Assembly: GCA_958510825.1 (NCBI GenBank)
Contig: OY294052.1
Location: forward strand, 10,313,816-10,377,815
Source: Brachypterus glaber
Taxonomy: Eukaryota; Arthropoda; Insecta; Coleoptera; Kateretidae
Length of the DNA: 64,000 nt
Direction: 5' to 3'
Shown piece by piece: positions 23,801 through 32,800 of the stretch (positions are counted from its first letter, which is position 1; every line of letters begins with the position of its first letter). The notes beneath the pieces are model-generated. The model was not told where the DNA came from, ran no database searches, and saw nothing but the letters and a program-made list of their open reading frames with translations. The position numbers were made by a program, and so were the translations under genes.

Positions 23801-26800
23801 AAATAACATTATCACCTTCTGAGATAAAGTTTAAATGATGGGTAACAAAAACACATACTTTATCTTTTAAAAACTCCTTAATACATAATTTGAACACAGT
23901 AAATTTAACATTGGCATCTAAGGACGCAAGGCAATCATCTAAGAGATAGATGTCGCTCTTTTTATAAACAGCTCTAGCTAAATTTATTCTCGCTTGCTGC
24001 CCTTTACTTAAATTTATTCCTTTATCGCCAATTATCGTTTGATCGCCTTCGAAAAAATGTTGTATATCATACCTTAAAGCGCATGCATCTAATATTTTAT
24101 TGTATCTGACTTCATCAAACTTTTGTCCAAAAATTATGTTTTGTCTTAAAGTTGATGGAAATATCCAAGGTTCCTGTGAAGCATAAGAAACGGAACCTTC
24201 ACAAATAATATCACCAGATTTTGGAGTATAGGAATTTTTAATAGATTTTAATAATAGTGATTTTCCTGAGCCAGTATTTCCTTGTAAAATCGTTAAACCT
24301 GGTTTAATTTCTAAAGTCACATTACTGACAATATCTATATCGTGGACAGAAATAGTAACTTCTTTAAAATTAATTTTTGGGTTCTCTATTTTTTCAACAA
24401 TAACAGTTTCTTCTTTTACTTCTTCAGCATTTAAAACCATATCTATTCTGTTAACTGAAGCATATAGCTCAGCGGCTTCTGCAATTCCAAGAGGTATTAA
24501 AATTGATAGCACATGGCGCAGTCTCGCAAAACAAGTCAGTATATAATAAACCAATTCTGCATCAATTGAATTTCCCATCCATACATACGTCATGATGAGG
24601 AAGTAAAATGCTATTTTTGATGTTAAAGCACCTATTAGAAGGATTATAGTTTTAGCGTAGAAGATTTTCAAAATAAAATTTACTTCTTTTCTAAAAGAAA
24701 TAATACAATTAAAATGTCATTTTAAGGCTTCAGTAAATTCAATATACTTCCTAGCTTCAGCGATCTTTTGCCCAAAAAACTTTTCCCAAGTGTACATTTT
24801 TATTATTTTTATAGCTGATAATACTTCTTGTGTAATTTGCAGTCTTTCATCAGTCTTTTTTGCTGTTTCCGTTCGCAAACTTGAGGTTTTCTTACCAATG
24901 AAAACTAAAATTAGAAAAACGTTTTAAAAAATCAGAAAAAGGGTTTAAGTAGATCTATTCCAAAAATGGAATATTAATAAATACTGATATTTACTTTGAA
25001 ATGGCATTACTATCAAAAAAAATCCTACACCAGCAAATGTGGCCATTCCAATTTTGTGATAGATTAGATAAGCGACGATTGCAGCTTGTATGAATCCAAT
25101 CCAAATGTCATTTCCATAGGTTACCATAGCTTCAAAAGTGTTAACATCCTTAGTCATTAATGTAACAATTTTTCCCATGGTTATGTCCGATAGGGATGAA
25201 ACTGATAACCTTAAAAACAGAGATCAGAGTGAATCACTCTGATCTGAGTGATAACTTCAAAGATAGGAATGATTAACTTTTAAAAGGGGGGAGGCTCGTC
25301 AACTAAATAAGTCATTACCGTTTCATAGAGCCCTAGCACAAGCCTAAAGCTTATTTGGGGCTCTCTACGAGGGTCACCTTTTATATTTAGGGAATGGACG
25401 ATCCTAGTGCTGCCACCTGGCAACCGACGTCTCTATCGTAAAGTTTGACTTTTTTTATGTATACTTACTCAGAACGTTTTGACGCACAGGCGCTATTTGT
25501 GTTGTTTACAGTGACTCAAAAAATTCATCTCGGCCGAAAAATGGAATTAACTCAGAAACAGTTCCGTATGATTATTTTATGCAGTTTTCGACGTGGATTA
25601 TCTCAACAACAGTGCATCGATTAACTTAATTCGACTTTTGGCGATAAAGCACCATCAAAAACCACTATATATCGGTGGTATACCGAATTTTGGCCGTCGT
25701 CCGCTTACTAACGAATTTCGTAAACGTCGTCCAAAATCAGTTGTTGTTCCAGAAAATATTGATGCTGTGCGTGAACTGATATTGCCATATTGTCATATGG
25801 CTTATCAAGAGATTGAGGTATCCTTGGGCATTATAGGGACCAGCATACATTCAATATTGCATGAAAATTTCGCCGTCAAAAAAATTTGTTCGCGTTGGAT
25901 CCCACATAATTTGACGCTCAAAACAAGGCTCGTGTCGATTGGTCGAAAGAAATGCTCAAAAATGCGATCGCGGTCTATGCGTATAAGCCCGAAAGTAAAC
26001 AGCAGTCGACTGCCAAATCCACAAAAATTGTTTGCGCACGAAGCACTTCGAAGCAAATGGTCGCATATTTCTTCGGAAAAACCGGACATGTGGCAACTGT
26101 ACAATTAGTGCAACTTTGGACGGACAATTCTGAATGGTACACAACCATTTGTTTGCCAAAAGTCTTCGAAAAAATAAGGAAAACCAACCTCCGAAGACGA
26201 ATCATTTCCACCAGGACAATGCGAGCTCCCACACATAGGCTCAGACAAGAGACTTTTTAAGAACTGAAAACATCGAATTGATGGGTCATCCGCCGTACAG
26301 TCCTAGTTTGGAACCAAATGACCTCTTTTTATTCCCGCACATCAAAAATAAATTACGAGGTCAAAGTTTTTCGACGCCTGACGTAGCGGTTAATGCGTTC
26401 AAAATGCATGTTTTGCAGATACTTTAATCGGAGTGGAAAAAATGCTTCGAAAATTGGTTCAAGCGCATGCAAAAGTGTAAGTATAAAAAAAATCGGACTT
26501 TACGATAGAGATGTCGGTTGCTAGGTGGCAGCACCAGGATCATTCATTCCCGAAATATAAAAGGTGACCCTCGTACGACTTAAAAAGCGCATGCGGCATC
26601 GATGGCAAAGACAGAAAAAAAAAACAAAGGAGTAAAGTGAGTTTTACAACTAATGGCTTCGATATCAAAAATATACTAAGCTTTTTAAGTCGTGGAGAGC
26701 CCCAAATAAGCTTTAGGCTTATGCTAGGGCTCTCCACTAATTTTGTTAAGAAATTAAGACAAAATGGGACAGTGGACAATTTTAATAAAAAGTTCTTTAA

Positions 26801-29800
26801 TGTTTTCTTAAAATTCTTTACTCGCACGGTGCGATTTTTTGGGCGGATAACAAAAAAAATGGCCCAATGCGAAACTAGGCTTAAACGATTCCTTATATGT
26901 CTGGCTTTTATTTCAGACTAAATTTAAAGTAAACGACGAAAAAAAAAATAACTTTTTATTTTCTCAGTGTATTTTTGGACCAAATTTATTAAATTAGTCA
27001 ATAATATTAAACTTTTGTTATAAAACTTGAATATTTTAACTGTTTTTAACTAATTTGGGTCGCTGGTTTCAAAAATATTTATACAGTGCACTGTATAATA
27101 GGGTAGGCTGAAAAAAATTTTTTTTTAGTTGGGTTTTCGGATAGGGCTAGAAGGCTTCTCAATGCGTTAGAAAATAAGCCTGTAAATTTTGGCGATGATT
27201 GGGAATGGGGGACATCTCCCAGAATCAACCGAAAAATCGAAATATTCCACAGTGGGCTAGGAAAAGAAAACAGGACAAAATTCTTGCATACGACTATTTT
27301 TGATACCGCTGATTTCGAATAATTTGATTGTTTCATTTTTTAGAAAAATTTTGACAAGCATACCCATTTTTAACCCTATTTTAAACCCAGAAAAAATGTT
27401 TAAAAAAATTAAAAAATATATACTTAAATGAAGAATTTTATAAGCTTTAAAATGATGTATCACACGACCCCTCTTTCCATTAAAAAAAATATCCCTCTAT
27501 GCCCCCCTGCCCACATTTCAAGAGCTAAAAGTATCAAATATATGCTAAAATATAGTTTAAGTTGTCTAATTTATATATATTTTACCGTAAAATATTAAAT
27601 AATTCAATGCAATTTCAAGTTTAGCTTTAAAACTACATAAAGTTTATTAGTTGTTCTTGATATTTAAATATTCAATTGACTAGTTTTTAATCAATTTATT
27701 TTAAAAATAAAATAAAACAGTTCCATCTATTGTTGATTATTTAAACAATGATATTTGTTACAACAATCTGACAACCTTCAATTTTTGATTTAAAGTTTGT
27801 AAATAGGTGGTAAAATTCAATAAAAATCTCTTATTTGATAAAATTATAAAATAATATTAACTTAATATTAAGTGCTTTATTTAAAAATATGTGTTTTATT
27901 GCATTTACAATATCTAGTGATAAGGAACGTTGTCTTTAACCTTGTCATCAGTTTAAAGCCATCCAGTGTTTCATATTTGCATTCGAAGAAAAAGTATAGT
28001 CTATAACACGTATGCGTGCCGGCATATGATATGACAAACTTTCCGCTCACTCGGAATATTGTCTATTCCATACTAGTTATGGAATTAGCAGTCAAATAAC
28101 GAGAAATTCCTATGTTAAATTGCATTAAATGTACACGGGCTGATATTTTAAAGGGTAGTAGTGGATAGTAACAGAACATTCCTGTTCATTTTTCACCTGG
28201 TGATTTGCGTAAGGGGTGTCCGTTTTCTTGAATTTTAGGGGTGAGTGCGGTTATCTCGCTAAATATGCATTTACGATAAAAATGCATATAACCAATTTTG
28301 TTAAGGAAAAAATTTCCAACAAGTATTGTTGGCATAATTTTTTGCATATATTAATAACAATCGAGTTATAAATATTCAAAAATTGCCATGTTGGGGGTGA
28401 AATTGGTTTTTTCAATTTTCCAGCCAAATTATTCATCGGAGGATAAAAGCGGTCATAAGCAAACTTTTAGCTCTTGAAATTCTCTACAAGTTTTATACAT
28501 TATGCATTTTCATCAGTATTTTGTTACGGTTACAGTGGGCGCTGAAAGTCGAGTTGCGCTCTCTATAACCGTACCAAAGTACCTATGAAAATTTATTAAA
28601 TTTATAGAGAATTTCAAGAGCTACAAGTTTGCTCATAACCACTTTTATCGTACGATGAATAATTTGGCTGAAAACTGGAAAAAAACAATTTCACCTCCAA
28701 CATGGCTATTTTTAAAATAACTCGATTGTTATTAATAGATTAAAAAAATGACCCAAACAAAAGTTGTTGGTAATTTCCTCCTTAACAAAATTGGTTATAT
28801 GTATTTTTATCGTAAAATGCATATTAAGGAACTCACCCCTAAAATTCAAGGTAGCCGACACCCCTTACGCAAATCACCCGGTGAAAAACTAACAGGAGTG
28901 TCCTGTTACCATCCATTACTACGCTTTAAAATTTCAGCCCGTGTACATTTATTGCAATTTACATTTATTATTTCACTGGACTAAATATACTATTCTACAA
29001 CTTAAGGCCTATCCAGAAGCTTGCATAAGAACATAAAACATAAGAATGCGATGCCGCGATTGGCTTACAAGATACATGGCGGCACACCAAGCCAATCACG
29101 GCATCGCATTCTTATGTAATACGTTCTTATGCGAGATTGTGGATATGCCCTTACACACATACCTTAAAGATTTTCTGTAGATTAGACTGCAAAATGCAGT
29201 TCGTATTCGCAAACCATATTCAGCAATTAAAAGCATATAGTTGTGCAAGTAAAGATAGTTACAAATATTTATTAAAATAACTGCAGCTGCATAGAAGTAT
29301 GCGTCTTTCCTGGTCAGCTTAGTGTTGGGTTCGAAATACGATATTAGTTTTGCTATGAAATATGGGTTGTATATTCTAAAAAAGAACAAAGCAATGAATA
29401 TCTAGTGGATATACTTTAGGGATTTTAAAGAAATACTGCCCTACTAAGCTAAAAAGCCGCAACTCCAATTTTTGTGGCATTTTCATTAACCTTACTCTTA
29501 GTTGTGCATTTCCATGGGCTATTTATTGAACCAATCAAATTTAGGTAAACGGCTTTATTTATTCAATCATGGACTTATGAAAATTGCAGTATCTCCAAAA
29601 TAAGAGACTGTTACTAAGCTATTTATTTATCGTATGGCACAATTAATATTAAAAATAATAATAAAAATTATAAGATAACGGTAAATATGTAAAAATAGTG
29701 TAAATCATAAACAAATATCTAAGTTTCTTATCCATTCCAAAACATTTTCATTAAGGTGAAGTAGATCTTCAGAGTTTCCTTGATAAGCTCTTAGGGGGCA

Positions 29801-32800
29801 ATTATTTATAATATGGGTAACGCTTTGTGAATCTGCACCACAATTACACCTAGCTGAGTCAATCCAACCGCAGCGGTGCTTATATTCTGCAGAACGTCCA
29901 TGTCCTGTTCGGAGTCTATTCAACTGACACCAGTCCCGTCGTTTTAAATCAAAACCGTCAACCTGTTCGGTTGGATCAAGTTGTTCTCCAAATTTTCCCA
30001 TCATACTGGTTCTCCAGTTTGCTTTCCGGAGTTGAGTGAAATTTACTTGATCATCAAGTAGTTTTTTAGCTGTTTTTAAAGATGGGCGTCTAGATTTTAA
30101 TCTATCTAAGGATGAATCTGGAATATATTCGTGAATGGGTAAATTTAGATTATCACTAATTTTCTTATATTCTCGAAGTAACGCTTCCTGTCTTCTAAAT
30201 TTAGGTGGAGAAATGTAACTAAGTGTTGGTAACCAGCATGTAGGAGTAGACTTTATACAACCAGAAATAATTCGCATTGTTGAATTCAATACAACATCCA
30301 GCTTCTTTGTATGGCAACTATTTAACCAAACTGGAGCACAATATTCAGCAGCGCTGTAAACAATACCAAGCGCAGAGCAACGAAGGGTCGTAGCTGTTGA
30401 ACCCCAAGAAGTTCCACATAGTTTTTGTATAATATTGTTTCTTGTTCGTATTTTAGCAGCTGTCTTTTCCAAATGAAGTCGATAAGTTAGTGTCCTATCA
30501 AGCGTGACTCCTAAATATTTAGGTGTGGGATTGTACTTAATAAGATTTCCATCAAAATAAACGGAAGGTTGTAAATTTGCTAAATTGTTTTTCAAATGAA
30601 AACAGGAGCTCTCTGTTTTCTTAGGACTGGGTGTGAGTCTCCATTTTCTATAATAATCACACAAGGTAATAAGGTCTTCTGTTAAAATTCTTTCAGTTTC
30701 TTCAATTGAATCACAACTAATAGCAAGTCCCAAATCATCTGCATAAATAAACTTTTTGCTTATGGTTTCTGGCATATCAGCCACATAGATGTTAAACAGT
30801 ATTGGAGCAAGTACAGAGCCTTGAGGTAAGCCGTTCTTGAGAACTCTTTTATTACTCATTTTATCTCCCATTATTACCCAAAAATATCTATCACACAGCA
30901 TATTATTTAAAAGGCGCCCAAGAGTTTTACATCTTATAATTTTTAAGAATTTATATAAAAGGCCTTCTCTCCAAATAGTATCATATGCAGCCATCAAATC
31001 AACTAGTACCGCAGAAGTTATTTGATTTCTTTGAAAGCCTCCCTCGATGTAAGTTGTAAGGCTTAACACTTGGTCTGTACAATTACGACCTATTCTAAAA
31101 CCAGCTTGTTCATTTGGTATATGTTCCATAATTTCATCGCCCACTCTATTTAAAATTAAGCGTTCCAATAGCTTATAGCAGGCACTGAGAAGGGCAATTG
31201 GTCGAAAACTTTCTGCATTATTTTCTGGTTTTCCTGGTTTTAAAATTGCTATTATCTTAGACTCCTTGAATTCTCTTGGTATTCGTCCAGTGGTTAGAAT
31301 ATTGGTATAAAATTTTGCCAGCCATTGTCTTGTAGTAGTACCACATTTAAGGAGAAATTCGTTATGAATACCATCGAAACCAGGTGCTTTACGTGTTTTT
31401 AAAAAATCTATAGCAGAAGAAACTTCATCAGGAGTAAATGATCTCGCATATTCTGAACGTTCTGGGCAGTTTGCTTTAATATTTTTTAGTTCTTTTTTAA
31501 TTTCCTAAGCTAAAAAGCAGTAACAAATAATTTTTTTATTACTAAATATATTAAAATGAAATTGGAAGGGTGTAAAGCATTAATAAAACAGTTTCTTTTT
31601 GCATTATTATAGTTTTTGTATGACGCTATGTTTTTTAGAAATAACCAACAAAAAAAAAACGGCTGCCAACAAAATAATACTTTTCTGCGTAAGTCTTGGT
31701 TCATGCACAAGGCTTTTCTTTGGCACAAGGGGAAGTAAAATTAATTTTCAAAAAAAATTATTTTTTTTTATATTTCTGGGTTTTTTTCTCCTTATCTTGT
31801 CACATACTGCTTTTTAGTTTAGCGTTGCTAAAAATTTTGACGAGACACTAGGCTAAAAAGCAGTATGTGCCATTTTCTATTTAAATAGATAATTAATAAT
31901 TACGAAACTTGTGTTATAATAAAGGTACTTTAAACCTAAATTTATACGCCCACTTTCTAGATTCTAGCTAAAACACAAGAGTGTGGCTAAGACGATTTAC
32001 TGTTTTTGCCATTATCTCAGTTTTATTAAATATGGAGTTGCTGCTTTTTAGGGTAGTAGGGCAGAATAGATGTCCACTGGATATCTCATGGATATCCAGT
32101 GGATATCCTGGATATATGTAGAAATTTGGATGTCCATGGGATATCTAATGGATATACCCTATATCCAGAAAGTATATCCTCTGGATATCTAATAGTTATT
32201 ATGTGCTGTCTGGTATCATTGGCCTTAGGTTGGCCAACGTACGTTGGTTTACAAGACTGCGGGCTTAGATTGGTCAATGTACGACTTTACGATCGAAATT
32301 ATCGTTGGCTTTAAAGCGGCCTTCGGGCGGCCAATGTAGAACCAATGCAGTTTTGCCAACATTGGCCCGTCGTATACGGCTTTAGGGCAGCTGATGTCTC
32401 CTTAGTATGTAGGTCCAACTTGGGTTTGCCAACGGTCGGCCAACGAACCAATGCTTGATGGTTAGTTAAGAACATAACTATTTTTGGTCTGGTTTTCTTA
32501 CACGACTAAACTTCTTGCTACAAGCTGCATCAAACCAATGCACAAATATATTTTTCCATAACAATTCCATAATAATTTGTATATGGACGGTTTTTGGTTT
32601 ATTTGCTTAAGATTATTATATTCTTTTTCTAATTTATCTCCCAATATTTTGGAATTAAGTCTGTTTAAAACTTTGTATAAGTCTTTTTCTTCTAATTTTG
32701 TTTTGAATCCAGTTTTAAAAATTTCTTTGGTGTAACTAAAAATAGAGTTAAAAAAAGAAATGAAAAAATAGAGAATAAAAAACACCCCCAAGGGAATGTA

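Larger units (their letters stand above)
29437..32064. mobile_element. TIR element (ends CTGCCCTACTA) interrupted by the LINE
   Basis: The two ends form an imperfect inverted repeat of about 33 bp: CTGCCCTACTA then CTAAAAAGC and GCAACTCCA on each side. Both sides are flanked by AATA, a possible 4-bp target duplication. Without the LINE the element is about 740 bp and encodes nothing. An internal hairpin repeats the CTAAAAAGCAG word (31800-31870). Superfamily not recognised. Confidence 0.6.

Noticed and set aside
25593..26260. 171- and 102-codon plus-strand frames
   Set aside because: They lie within the decayed mariner and are partly out of frame with the transposase; described as a pseudogene instead.
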